Shown: positions 34,466 to 43,465 of the stretch, in pieces | How the letters are laid out: the number at the start of each line of letters is the position of its first letter | Position numbering within the stretch: position 1 is the stretch's first letter | Source: Deltaproteobacteria bacterium | Lineage (GTDB): Bacteria; Myxococcota; XYA12-FULL-58-9; JABJBS01 | Assembly (NCBI GenBank): GCA_018668695.1 | Contig: JABJBS010000053.1 | Span: forward strand, 1 to 56,082 | Length of the DNA: 56,082 nt | Direction: 5' to 3' | Program-made: the position numbers and the translations under genes | The notes under the pieces: generated by a model | Told to the model about the DNA's origin: nothing | Database searches by the model: none | The model's input: the letters and a program-made list of their open reading frames with translations, nothing else

Positions 34466-35262
34466 AACTCAACTGTTTTCAAAAGCTCGCCGCGTCCTGC
34501 GGGTAGGTCTACATCCGGCAACCGATTAAGCACCGAGCAAATACCCTGAGCATGAACGACCGAAGCATCACAAACTTCTTGTGAGCGATAAAAGCTACCA
34601 CGTCGTTCCAAATTATTACGGTCACCATGAATATGCATGCGCTGCGCATAAGCGTAACCTAAAAAGAGGTCTCGCATAATTTCAGCTTCGGTCGGCACTT
34701 CGGGAATGCTCAAACCATCTACCCGCTCTACAACCGCACTCAGCGCCATCAAGTTACCGCCTGCCTCGTGAACCTTTTGGACAAGGCCAGAGCGTACAGT
34801 TTCAATGTCGTGAAAAAGTTCTTCAAAGCTCTCATGCAGTACATCCGTGAGCATCACCTCAGCAGCCTCGGCAAGTTCGATCCCCATCTTCGCTGATTCA
34901 GCAACAACGTGAGGCATCATTTGAGCGACCATCGTGGTGCGAACAGCCGGACCACCGCCCCACACAATCGGTTGGTCAACATGGCGAGCTGCATTGGGTG
35001 CACCTGCCTGCTCTCGTAATTCTCGGATATAATACATGCCCGCAATGTGGCTGTTGCCTTCGAGCTGTATCATCGCGGAGCGTGAACGTTCTGCCCAGCG
35101 GTTGATTCGGTCGCGTAAAGTACAGCGCAGCTTCAGGACACGCGTTAGACTCACGGTACCGGGTACCGGAAACTCACCCGTCGTCTCTTCGGCAAAAACC
35201 GAATCGTCGTTGGCTCCAAAGCTATTTTTCGTGAATTGAAATTCTGGAATGATTGCTGTCAC
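34450..35262 (-). CDS. Conserved-looking protein of unknown function
   Basis: A 270-residue protein I do not recognise. The start is taken as GTG at 35262, because GAGGAGG lies nine bases upstream; the frame extends to a GTG at 35304 without such a site. No signal peptide or membrane helix. The protein is mostly helical, with HxQPIVWGGG-like Gly cluster in the middle (QPIVWGGGPAVRT) and a C-terminal part rich in His, Arg and Cys. It converges on the DUF2779 gene with a 16-base overlap of coding sequence. Confidence 0.7.
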   Translation of the reverse strand: MTAIIPEFQFTKNSFGANDDSVFAEETTGEFPVPGTVSLTRVLKLRCTLRDRINRWAERSRSAMIQLEGNSHIAGMYYIRELREQAGAPNAARHVDQPIVWGGGPAVRTTMVAQMMPHVVAESAKMGIELAEAAEVMLTDVLHESFEELFHDIETVRSGLVQKVHEAGGNLMALSAVVERVDGLSIPEVPTEAEIMRDLFLGYAYAQRMHIHGDRNNLERRGSFYRSQEVCDASVVHAQGICSVLNRLPDVDLPAGRGELLKTVEFHAVG

Positions 35263-35365
35263 CGCCGCTCGCCTCCTCAGAACCCTAACATCGGGTTCAC
35301 CCACCTAAGTCATCGTCGGGTATCGCGAGCACTTGAGGCAAAAGAGGCCTTGGCGAGGTGTTATT

Positions 35366-37258
35366 TTAGGTGTTCATGACTCGGAGGACGTATTTGCTTA
35401 AAAAGTTTTCTACGGACTCGTAAAAGTCTGTAATTGTTTCACTTTTTCTAAACCCGTGGCCCTCACCGGCATACACGCGGTACTGATACTGCACCCCATT
35501 TTTACGTAAAGCTTGAACAATACTTTCAGCCTGAGCCAAGGGGACGACTCGATCCTCCTCACCCTGGAAGATCGCCAGAGGGCGTTGAATCTTCTCCGCA
35601 TGAAAAATTGGGGACCTCGCCTTAAAGATTTCCTGGGCCTCTGGCAACACACCGATCAAGCCATCGGGATAATGCGCCTCGAATTTATGGGTGTCGGCCA
35701 AGAGGCCAAACAAATCGGTAACGCCGTACAAAGAAACACCTGCACAAAAAACATCGGGTTCATGAATCATGGATTGTAAGACGGTATAACCCCCCGCACT
35801 GCCACCCATGACAGCACATCGACTGCCATCTACCTTGCCTGCCTCGGTAAGAAACCGCACACCCGCGACCACATCTTCAACATCCACGACTCCCCATTGG
35901 CCTTGCAACGCATCCATATAGGCACGTCCATAGCCGCTGCTCCCACGATGATTCGGTAGGAACACTGCGTATCCACGAGTTGCGAAGTACTGCGCTTGGA
36001 CATTGTAACGTGCGGTCTCTTGGCTCGTCGGCCCACCATGGACAATCACCAAAAGCGGGGGTGGACCCTCCAGACCCGGAACGGAGCCAACCGGTGGATA
36101 ATAAATCCCGTGGGCTAAGCATCCCCCTGCGCTCTCGTAAGTCATCGGCTCGGCTTTACTAAGGGCATTCGCCTCAGGTGCTTGGGCTGCCACCAAGTAA
36201 GTTTCTAATTCACCCGATGGACAATCCCAGCCAATCAGACGGGATGCCAAAGCACCACCACTTGCAATTGCCGTGACGCGAAGACCGTCCGGGGAAATAC
36301 TCAAATGGGACAGATCACCAAAATGCGATAGAGAATCGAGGTCTTCCTGAACCCCATTCTTTAAATCAATAAGACACACACGCATAAAGCCAGCGCGATT
36401 CACGATGGTCAGTGCCTTTTCATCATTATGAATCAGAGCATAAGTTCGCAAATCTTGAACCCATGCCGGCTGGCCGTACTCCTCTTGCCCAAAAGTGAGC
36501 TGCTTTCGAGAGCCGGTCTCAATCTCCACATTCCAAATTTGTCCGAAACCTTCTCTATCGCTTACATAGTAAAGACTCGTCCCGTCCTCTGAAAACTCTG
36601 GCTGAAAAACCGAAACATCACCGGCCCCATCAAGAGCTTCGGCATTTTCAAGAGTAGGTAGGACCTCACCGTCAACAAGAACTTGACCACACTGAAGCAC
36701 TGAGCCATCCCAAGGCATATTGGGATGATTCCAAGAAATCCAAGCGACATGTTTTCCGCAGCGGCTCCAGCGGGGCTGCATGTAGAAGTCCCAACCTTCA
36801 CTCAGAATACGCGGCCAATGACGACCCAGAGTATCCACAACCGCTAAACGGTCCTCTCCGTCATCGTGGTGAACGTAAAGCATCCACTGCCCGCAAGGAG
36901 AAATCGTCATCGATGCGCTTCGTCCGAAATCAGGTGTGATGGCCACTGGCTTTCCACCCTCAAGGCTCATTCGGTAAATTCGACCCGAGCCCTTCAAAAC
37001 GAAATATACGTGACCGCCGTGAACCGTAAAGTCGCCTCCGCCGTAACCGACCTCCGCATGAACATTCAATTCACCGGTTAAATCCCGTGGTGCTTTTCCC
37101 GGCCCTTTAACAACCAAGACACCTTGGCCAGAACGTCCTTCTAGCCACACCAGAGTTTCACCATCACTGTCCCATTTAGCATCACCCAGCCTTAAAGAAC
37201 CGGCGACATCTTCTGGCATGATTGGACTGGCTTGAATATTCTTACGACCGTGTACCAT
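35366..37258 (-). CDS. Prolyl oligopeptidase family (S9C-like) peptidase
   Basis: A 630-residue serine peptidase. Residues about 30-350 form a beta-propeller with TolB/DPP-like blades (for example SPCGQWMLYVHHDDG and SEDGTSLYYVSDREG). The C-terminal alpha/beta hydrolase domain has LLVIVHGGPT (oxyanion region), Ser487 in GGSAGGYTVL, Asp in EEDRVVPLAQAE and His in GEGHGF. It cleaves short peptides, and no signal peptide is seen, so it acts in the cytoplasm. The ATG at 37258 is preferred over a TTG at 37282 because AGAAGAGA lies upstream. Follows the GT2 gene after 59 bases. Confidence 0.9.
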   Translation of the reverse strand: MVHGRKNIQASPIMPEDVAGSLRLGDAKWDSDGETLVWLEGRSGQGVLVVKGPGKAPRDLTGELNVHAEVGYGGGDFTVHGGHVYFVLKGSGRIYRMSLEGGKPVAITPDFGRSASMTISPCGQWMLYVHHDDGEDRLAVVDTLGRHWPRILSEGWDFYMQPRWSRCGKHVAWISWNHPNMPWDGSVLQCGQVLVDGEVLPTLENAEALDGAGDVSVFQPEFSEDGTSLYYVSDREGFGQIWNVEIETGSRKQLTFGQEEYGQPAWVQDLRTYALIHNDEKALTIVNRAGFMRVCLIDLKNGVQEDLDSLSHFGDLSHLSISPDGLRVTAIASGGALASRLIGWDCPSGELETYLVAAQAPEANALSKAEPMTYESAGGCLAHGIYYPPVGSVPGLEGPPPLLVIVHGGPTSQETARYNVQAQYFATRGYAVFLPNHRGSSGYGRAYMDALQGQWGVVDVEDVVAGVRFLTEAGKVDGSRCAVMGGSAGGYTVLQSMIHEPDVFCAGVSLYGVTDLFGLLADTHKFEAHYPDGLIGVLPEAQEIFKARSPIFHAEKIQRPLAIFQGEEDRVVPLAQAESIVQALRKNGVQYQYRVYAGEGHGFRKSETITDFYESVENFLSKYVLRVMNT

Positions 37259-37317
37259 TGGCTTATTCTCTTCTCTGCTCAAAATTCGGTTGGGGCTTCA
37301 TTTCATCAGAAATGGCA

Positions 37318-38340
37318 CTAAAGCACACACCAATAATCTTGACCTTCAACGTAACCGATGTCCTTGAGCCGCTCTCTAATCAAACTGCGCGCACCACGAC
37401 TTCCCACACAAGACACCAGCGGGCAACCCGAATGGGCCTCCAGATCAGCAGGACCAATCACGGGAACCCCCAGCCGAAGATTCCCAATCTTTCGTGGGTC
37501 GATATCTACGAAAGCACGCAGCTTCACACCCTCGGCAACAAGAAATCGTCCCAATTTTCCGCCCATTTGTCCCGCCCCCCAGAGCACCACATGCTCGGCC
37601 TCCTTCAACGGACCACGGGCCATGAAATGAGCACGGCATCTTAAAAAGGCCTCCGGGCTGTAGCGGCTATCTTGTCTCGACGTTCGGTTCGGATAATCAC
37701 GCCACCGCAAAAGCGTTTCGTTAACCTTAGCAAACCGCAGCCCTGCCTCTGCCGCCCGAAGCCAAAGGTCATAGTCCTCCGGCCAATCAAGATCTCGGTA
37801 TCCACCCAAATCTAAGATTGCCTGCCGACGAAACATCACAGTTGGGTGCGAGAGCGGGCTTTCTACATAGCGCTCTCTCATGAAATCCTCATGCGTTAAC
37901 AAGGTTTCCAGCCAGGCATCGTAATGCCGGTACCCGCCACCTAGTTCACCCTCACTAAAACTTTGTACCTGACAGGTTGCTATCGACACTTCAGGCGAGC
38001 TCTTCATCAGCGCATATTGAAGTTCCAAGCGGCGCGGCAATGCAATGTCATCGCCGTCCATTCTAGCGATGTACTCGCTTCGACTGGCATGCAAGCCAAG
38101 CTGCAACGCGGGAACCAAACCTGGCTTGTCTCCTGTGTCTAGGAGTCGCAGCCTGGTGTCTCCCGCAAAACAACGCTTTGCGATCTCTGCCGTATCGTCT
38201 GTGGAACCATCATTCACTAAAATGAGTTCGAAATTCTCAAACGTTTGAGCCTGAAGACTTAAGAGCGTTTCTTCTAGAAACTCCCCACCGTTACGCACTG
38301 GCAACAAAATAGAAATCTGGGCTTCGCTTTGGCTCTCCAT
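37318..38340 (-). CDS. Family 2 glycosyltransferase with C-terminal Rossmann domain
   Basis: A 340-residue protein. Residues 8-235 are a GT-A fold family 2 transferase: ISILLPVRNGGEFL, LVNDGSTDDT and the DxD motif Asp95-Gly-Asp97 in ARMDGDDIALP. Residues about 250-340 are a separate nucleotide-binding-like domain starting VVLWGAGQMGGKLG, as in PglD-type or CoA-binding N-terminal domains. The likely role is sugar transfer to an envelope glycan. No other sugar genes are next to it; it lies upstream of the S9 peptidase gene on the same strand. Confidence 0.88.
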   Translation of the reverse strand: MESQSEAQISILLPVRNGGEFLEETLLSLQAQTFENFELILVNDGSTDDTAEIAKRCFAGDTRLRLLDTGDKPGLVPALQLGLHASRSEYIARMDGDDIALPRRLELQYALMKSSPEVSIATCQVQSFSEGELGGGYRHYDAWLETLLTHEDFMRERYVESPLSHPTVMFRRQAILDLGGYRDLDWPEDYDLWLRAAEAGLRFAKVNETLLRWRDYPNRTSRQDSRYSPEAFLRCRAHFMARGPLKEAEHVVLWGAGQMGGKLGRFLVAEGVKLRAFVDIDPRKIGNLRLGVPVIGPADLEAHSGCPLVSCVGSRGARSLIRERLKDIGYVEGQDYWCVL

Positions 38341-38427
38341 GACTAGTATCTAATGCATTTACACTCTGGTCGCCAGCGCCGGGATACGTTAGAAATTCTT
38401 CAATCGGTGATTAAGAAGGAACCTGCC

Positions 38428-39642
38428 ATGACAAAATATTCTAGTTTGATTCAACATTGGCACCTAGACCACGAAACAACGTTTATCAATCACGGGTCCT
38501 ATGGAGCCTGCCCTAAAACCATCCTGGAGCAACAAACTCAAATAAGACAAGAACTTGAAAGGCAGCCCGTTAGGTTCTTCACCCACGAACTTCTTCCTAG
38601 AATGGATGCTGTCAGGGTTCGGCTCGGCAGCTTTCTAAAAACTGAGGCAAATACGCTCGCCTTGATTCCGAATGCCACCCAAGGGGTCAATACTGTCCTG
38701 CGTACTTATCCACTCGAAGCCGGCGACGAAGTCATTGTCACCAACCATGGTTACAACGCCTGTAATAACGCTGCCTCTTTTATTGCCAAGGAACGCGGAG
38801 CCTGCATCAAAACCGCGACACTCCCCTACCCCGTGCAATCCAGTGACCAAATTGTGGACGCCATTGAGTCGGCCATCACACCGCAAACAAAGCTAGCCAT
38901 CATTGACCACATCACAAGTCCAACGGCGGTGGTCACGCCGATACGTGAGATTGTTGAGTGTTTAGACAAGAAAGGGATCGATACCCTCGTCGATGGAGCC
39001 CATGCTCCTGGTCAAATTCCAATCGACCTGCAAACAATCGGCGCAGCCTATTACACGGGTAACTGTCATAAATGGCTTTGCACTCCTAAAGGCTCTGCTT
39101 TTCTCTATGTGCGTGAGGATAAACATCATGAGGTAAGGCCACTTGCTATCAGCCACGGTGCGAATGCGCCCGTTGGAGAGCGTTCATTCTTCCGCAACGA
39201 ATTTGATTGGCAAGGCACCCATGATCCGACTGCACATATGGTCATCCCTGCAGCCATCGATTTACTGGGAAGCTGGATGGAGGGAGGATGGGATGAAATT
39301 CAAAGCTCCAATCACGTACTCGCCCTTAAAGCACGTGATGTACTGTGTGAAGCTCTGCAAATCAGCCTTCCTGTACCCGACACCCTCTTTGGATCCATGG
39401 TCGCAATTCCCCTAAACCCTGAGGTCTTGCCTGGCGGTTTCCCCAACGCTGGGCTCCAAAAGATTTTAATGGACGACTATAGGATAGAGGTCCCAGTCTT
39501 TGACCAGCCCTACTCTCCAATAAAAACATTACGAATATCGGCCCAACTCTACAATCATCTTTCTCAATATGAACACCTAGCGCTTGCGCTCTGCGAAATA
39601 CAAAAATCACAAAACATTCAGTTGGGATTTGGTCATGAGTGA
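38428..39642 (+). CDS. Class V aminotransferase, isopenicillin N epimerase-like
   Basis: A 404-residue PLP enzyme. The start has INHGSYGACP, typical of the CefD-like branch; the cofactor Lys215 lies in GNCHKWLC and the PLP-binding Asp in LVDGAHAPGQ. AAGGA lies seven bases before the ATG at 38428, so the in-frame extension to 38353 is dropped. The reaction cannot be told from sequence; the group includes epimerases, cysteine lyases and desulfurases. It overlaps the Nudix gene by 8 bases (ATGAGTGA), implying coupled translation. Confidence 0.9.
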   Translation: MTKYSSLIQHWHLDHETTFINHGSYGACPKTILEQQTQIRQELERQPVRFFTHELLPRMDAVRVRLGSFLKTEANTLALIPNATQGVNTVLRTYPLEAGDEVIVTNHGYNACNNAASFIAKERGACIKTATLPYPVQSSDQIVDAIESAITPQTKLAIIDHITSPTAVVTPIREIVECLDKKGIDTLVDGAHAPGQIPIDLQTIGAAYYTGNCHKWLCTPKGSAFLYVREDKHHEVRPLAISHGANAPVGERSFFRNEFDWQGTHDPTAHMVIPAAIDLLGSWMEGGWDEIQSSNHVLALKARDVLCEALQISLPVPDTLFGSMVAIPLNPEVLPGGFPNAGLQKILMDDYRIEVPVFDQPYSPIKTLRISAQLYNHLSQYEHLALALCEIQKSQNIQLGFGHE

Positions 39643-40180
39643 ATACAAACGTTTAGATAGAAAGACCGGCTACAGCGGAACATTTCTTAATATGTTTATC
39701 GACAAAGTCCAGCTACCAAATGACCATGTCGTGGAATTAGAGTTCATAGACCATCCGGGTGCGGCTGCGGTGGTAGCTTTAGATGACGAGGGCTGTATCA
39801 TTATGGTACGTCAATTTAGGTACGCTGCGTCGGGCTTCATATTGGAAATACCCGCAGGAAAACTTGATGCGGGTGAAGAACCACACACCTGCGCCGAGCG
39901 TGAACTTCAAGAAGAGACGGGGTATACCAGTAACTCTTTTGAACCTTTAGGGTTTATTTGGACAACGCCGGGATTCACCAATGAAAAAATATGGCTCTAT
40001 CTGGCTACAAATTTGAAGAAGTCCACTCAAGCGTTAGAGGATAACGAGGTTCTGACAGTTGAGAAAATCCCAGCCGCTCAAGTTATCGAGGATGCTAAAT
40101 CAGGACGTATCAATGACGGGAAAACAGTCATCGCTTTACTGCGCGCTGAGCCGCTGCTCAAAGCATCGGGTGTGATTTAA
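39635..40180 (+). CDS. Nudix hydrolase, ADP-ribose pyrophosphatase type
   Basis: A 181-residue enzyme. The Nudix box is complete (Gly-x5-Glu-x7-Arg-Glu-Leu-x-Glu-Glu-x-Gly), reading GKLDAGEE, then RELQEETGY. EIPAGKLDAG and a following WTTPGFTNE loop resemble ADP-ribose pyrophosphatases (NudF/YffH). It hydrolyses a nucleoside diphosphate sugar with magnesium in the cytoplasm. The ATG lies inside the end of the aminotransferase gene; the ORF extension to 39584 overlaps that gene more deeply and is not used. Confidence 0.93.
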   Translation: MSEYKRLDRKTGYSGTFLNMFIDKVQLPNDHVVELEFIDHPGAAAVVALDDEGCIIMVRQFRYAASGFILEIPAGKLDAGEEPHTCAERELQEETGYTSNSFEPLGFIWTTPGFTNEKIWLYLATNLKKSTQALEDNEVLTVEKIPAAQVIEDAKSGRINDGKTVIALLRAEPLLKASGVI

Positions 40181-40189
40181 GAATGCTTA

Positions 40190-40211
40190 ACCACCTCCCC
40201 CTCGAGGTGGT
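40190..40211. terminator. Hairpin between convergent genes, possible bidirectional terminator
   Basis: A perfect 8-bp stem (accacctc / gaggtggt) with the loop cccctc lies between the Nudix gene and the convergent lipoprotein gene. Neither side has a T run, so termination would be weak or Rho-dependent. Confidence 0.45.
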
Positions 40212-40220
40212 CTTGCACGC

Positions 40221-42761
40221 TTAGTTAGATGGCTCCACTCCATCAGGCATTGGCTGCCCTGCCATCTTAATAACGCCTTGTACGGTTTCAACGAGAGCTG
40301 GTTCCATCACAACCGCCGCGCCGCGCTCGATGTCAAACATTGCTGCTAAGTCAAACGCCACACCTGGTAAAGCCGTAATCACTGCATCTGCATACTCCAG
40401 CGCAAAGTTCGTACACAGCGCTTCCATACCTTCAGGTAAAACCTGCGGCGCCTCTGTACTGGCTTCTCCACCGGTTACTTCCCAGATCATTGATTTGGCT
40501 CTTGCCGGGTCGACCTTAAGCTCAGGCACGCCCAAGTTTACCTCAACCATGACGGGGATACTGGCAGAAACAAAACCGGTGAAATCAGTTTCAACACCAT
40601 TTTCATCCATGGTTCCTGCTACCTGCATGTCGGCCCACTCCAGTCTTAAATCACCGCCGCAATCATTTAAGATTGGCGAGGTCATTGGAGTTAACGATGC
40701 AGTTATGCGCTCAAGCCCCGCTACATTTTCAATCGCCGAAGCAGCGAACGAAGTAGGCACCGAGCCACTAAGTTCACCTGTCCAAAAGGCACTGAAGAGG
40801 CCCTGGTTCACAACATCTAAGTGCTTCATCGCATCCATCGAGTAACCCGAGTTCCAGACATCTTCTTCAAGTATTTCGCATGACCGCACCAGCGAGCCTA
40901 AAGGCTCTCGCACCGTCCCACGCTCAGAAGCTGTTTTCGTTTCGAATCCAATAAACATTCCACCGGTGCGTAGGTCGCCGCTCTCCGGTGCCCTAAAAGA
41001 CAGAGAAGATATCTGGGTATCTAAGGTCAGCTCTGGACTCGGTAAACCTGCTTCCAGACTTGCACCCAAGGCCAATGGACCTGATGTAGACATTCCCATA
41101 ATAAAATCTTCAACTACATCACCGACACTAAGTGGATCTGATGGGTTTAAAAGTAGGAGGTTGACCGCTGGTTCCAAGAGAAATTGAAGGTCGTTTAAAA
41201 ACAGCCCTAAGACGCCGTCTGTAAAAACCGTGATTCCAGAAGCTAAGAGACTAAGGTCTACCTGACCTAAGTCAAAAACTTCGAGTCCGCCCAAAATGGA
41301 TACGCCACCGAGGTCAATCTGGATATCTTGAACTGGCGTCAAGTCCACTTGCCCACCCAGCATATCGATGGTCCCGTTTACGAGCTGAACATCAACTGAA
41401 CCAACTTCAGTCGTTTGAATATTAAAACCTGTTTCCATAAGCATCCGCTCAATGGCTAAGCCTGAATCAACCCACGCTGTAGGATCTGGCTCCAATGCTC
41501 CTAGAGGTGCAAGTGGGCCGCCTGCAGTAGCGGGGCAAATTGTGTTGAATGGTGGCCCTGGCGGGATAAACAAGCAAACCAAGTCGAGTGAATTAAGCGT
41601 GATGAAGCTGGTTTCTAAAACCGCGCTCACGTTGGTAAATCGAGCTTCGATGTTCACAGTAGCACTTGTGCGCACAGTTGCCGTGAAACCTGGTCCTTCA
41701 ACATTCGAGTCAATCGATACATCGGCATCAAGTCCGCCATCGCGTGCCTCTAAGCGCAGTCCAACTTCGTTCATGTCCAGTTCAATCACTTCACTCTTCA
41801 TGACTACGCCGCCGAAAAGTCCGATGTCACCAGAGAGTGTAATTGTGCCGACACCTTCAATCTCAATTGGAGGCAGAGACATAGGAATCGTTTGGTTGAG
41901 TAACTCGAGTTCTTCCTCATAGAGTCCAATCGAACCACCAAAATCATCGACGCTTAAATCGTTTAGGATAATTTCACCAACAGTTGCCAGATCGTCTACT
42001 TCGTCACAGACGTAAACGCCATCTACGGTAGAGCATGGGTGGTCAAAATCATCGAATGCTTCTTGGCCAAGGCGAAATTCAATTCGGTCACCAAGTCCAG
42101 CCATTGCTTCCTCTTCTACCAGAGGTGCATCCCACCACTGAGTCGAGTAATAATAACCACGGGTCGCCGTGTCTTCTTTACCGCCGAGGCTTAAAACACG
42201 AGCATCGATTTTATTAAGACCTTGTACAGATGACATCTCGTGCTCAAATGAACCGTCCACTTTTACTTCAACCGTTTCACCATTCACGTAAAGAGCATCG
42301 ACTCCGACACCTTTATCATCCACACGTCCCAAAACAGTTAGAGTCGTATCGCCATCAAATGTTTCACCGCGATTAGGGAAATCGATGATTAAATCAGGAG
42401 CATCATGCGTACAGTCCGCAGCACAGCCATCATCATCAAGGGTATTACCATCATCGCACTGCTCGGCGGGGTTGAGTCGGTCATCGACATAACCATCACC
42501 GCAAATGGACTCTCCACAGGCTCCGGCCAAACAAATCCCAGCAAATGAGCCCCCGTCGCAGATGTCACCGTCTTCTAAAGAAAGGTTCTTACAGCTGAAG
42601 CCGTCAGCGGCACATGAGTCCTGAGTACATGGGTCTTGATCGTTACATTCAGCATCGCTCTGGCAAACAAACTCAACACCTTGGAGCGTCTCTTCTGCAC
42701 AACCGACGACTATGAGGGAACAACTTACCAGCACTGCAAATAAAGCCCGATTACTTCTCAT
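40221..42761 (-). CDS. Large lipoprotein with Myxococcus-type Cys-rich repeats
   Basis: An 846-residue lipoprotein; lipobox VVGC, Cys21. Residues 33-125 are Cys-rich: a QSDAECNDQDPCTQDSC segment and a CGDGYVDDRLNPAEQCDDG repeat of the type widespread in Myxococcota exported proteins. Residues about 130-200 resemble an Ig-like Glucodextranase-B fold (PNRGETFDGDTTLTVLGRV). The remaining 640 residues are beta-rich with long alternating hydrophobic strands and an elongated, repetitive character, perhaps a lipid-binding or tubular fold; I do not recognise a family. The first mature residues, CAEETLQGVE, resemble those of the PAD lipoprotein. Confidence 0.85.
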   Translation of the reverse strand: MRSNRALFAVLVSCSLIVVGCAEETLQGVEFVCQSDAECNDQDPCTQDSCAADGFSCKNLSLEDGDICDGGSFAGICLAGACGESICGDGYVDDRLNPAEQCDDGNTLDDDGCAADCTHDAPDLIIDFPNRGETFDGDTTLTVLGRVDDKGVGVDALYVNGETVEVKVDGSFEHEMSSVQGLNKIDARVLSLGGKEDTATRGYYYSTQWWDAPLVEEEAMAGLGDRIEFRLGQEAFDDFDHPCSTVDGVYVCDEVDDLATVGEIILNDLSVDDFGGSIGLYEEELELLNQTIPMSLPPIEIEGVGTITLSGDIGLFGGVVMKSEVIELDMNEVGLRLEARDGGLDADVSIDSNVEGPGFTATVRTSATVNIEARFTNVSAVLETSFITLNSLDLVCLFIPPGPPFNTICPATAGGPLAPLGALEPDPTAWVDSGLAIERMLMETGFNIQTTEVGSVDVQLVNGTIDMLGGQVDLTPVQDIQIDLGGVSILGGLEVFDLGQVDLSLLASGITVFTDGVLGLFLNDLQFLLEPAVNLLLLNPSDPLSVGDVVEDFIMGMSTSGPLALGASLEAGLPSPELTLDTQISSLSFRAPESGDLRTGGMFIGFETKTASERGTVREPLGSLVRSCEILEEDVWNSGYSMDAMKHLDVVNQGLFSAFWTGELSGSVPTSFAASAIENVAGLERITASLTPMTSPILNDCGGDLRLEWADMQVAGTMDENGVETDFTGFVSASIPVMVEVNLGVPELKVDPARAKSMIWEVTGGEASTEAPQVLPEGMEALCTNFALEYADAVITALPGVAFDLAAMFDIERGAAVVMEPALVETVQGVIKMAGQPMPDGVEPSN

Positions 42762-42936
42762 TAATTTCGTATCCCGTTTTCCACAACCAGAGAGTTAAAC
42801 TGAACTCCATAACCGAAAGACATGGAGCACATTCACCTACACACTATTCGAGGCCTTGGTTAAGATTTGGATAAGAAAACCGTAGAATGGCGGATACAGA
42901 GCCCAAAGAGAAATGTAAGCCGCTGATTATGTTGAA

Positions 42937-43464
42937 CTATTCAACAACAGCTAATTTATGAAAGCGCCAGCTATTGTTGCCATGGTTGTGCAAATGTATC
43001 CGGATGGGTTCACCTGCATCGAAAGCCATAGGAGCCGTTAGCTCCTGAGAATAGGCGGCCGCAGGGCTTGGGATGGGCATCGTTCTCTCCCAAAGCAGCT
43101 CATCACCAATGGTCATTGCGACATAAGCCTCGGCTGGTTCGAGATATACCAAAGTTAAATGCCACAGAGACCACTCAAGGGTATCACCTGCCTTAAGACT
43201 TCGAGGCAGGGGTTGCTCCAGGGTCACGAAGTTACAAATACCTGTATCGATCTCCAAAATTTGGTCTGAGCCTTCACCCTCTACTTTGTAGCCACCTTCT
43301 GGGCACGAGGACTCTTCAGTGGCAAAGGCACTGTAGGGGTCATTCTCTAATGGAACATATTCCCAAAGCGTATGGTTGACGAGACTACCTACCTCAGTTT
43401 CATCTGAGCATCCCACTAAAATACAAACCAAAATGGATAATGCCAAATTGAGAACTGAAAACAT
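42937..43464 (-). CDS. Small lipoprotein with beta-sandwich-like domain
   Basis: A 175-residue lipoprotein (lipobox LVGC). The ATG at 43464 lies one base after the stop of the SDR gene (TAA-T-ATG), so translation is probably coupled; a TTG at 43479 is possible but weak. The mature part has a Cys pair (SSCPEGGY and TGICNF) and alternating strands that resemble a jelly-roll carbohydrate-binding fold. No precise family is recognised. Confidence 0.75.
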   Translation of the reverse strand: MFSVLNLALSILVCILVGCSDETEVGSLVNHTLWEYVPLENDPYSAFATEESSCPEGGYKVEGEGSDQILEIDTGICNFVTLEQPLPRSLKAGDTLEWSLWHLTLVYLEPAEAYVAMTIGDELLWERTMPIPSPAAAYSQELTAPMAFDAGEPIRIHLHNHGNNSWRFHKLAVVE

Positions 43465-43465
43465 A

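Noticed and set aside
30429-39642. Possible beta-lactam pathway (isopenicillin N synthase-like oxygenase and CefD-like epimerase in one window)
   Set aside because: The genes are 7 kb apart with unrelated genes between, there is no ACV synthetase or acyltransferase, and both families are broad. Family names do not imply the pathway.
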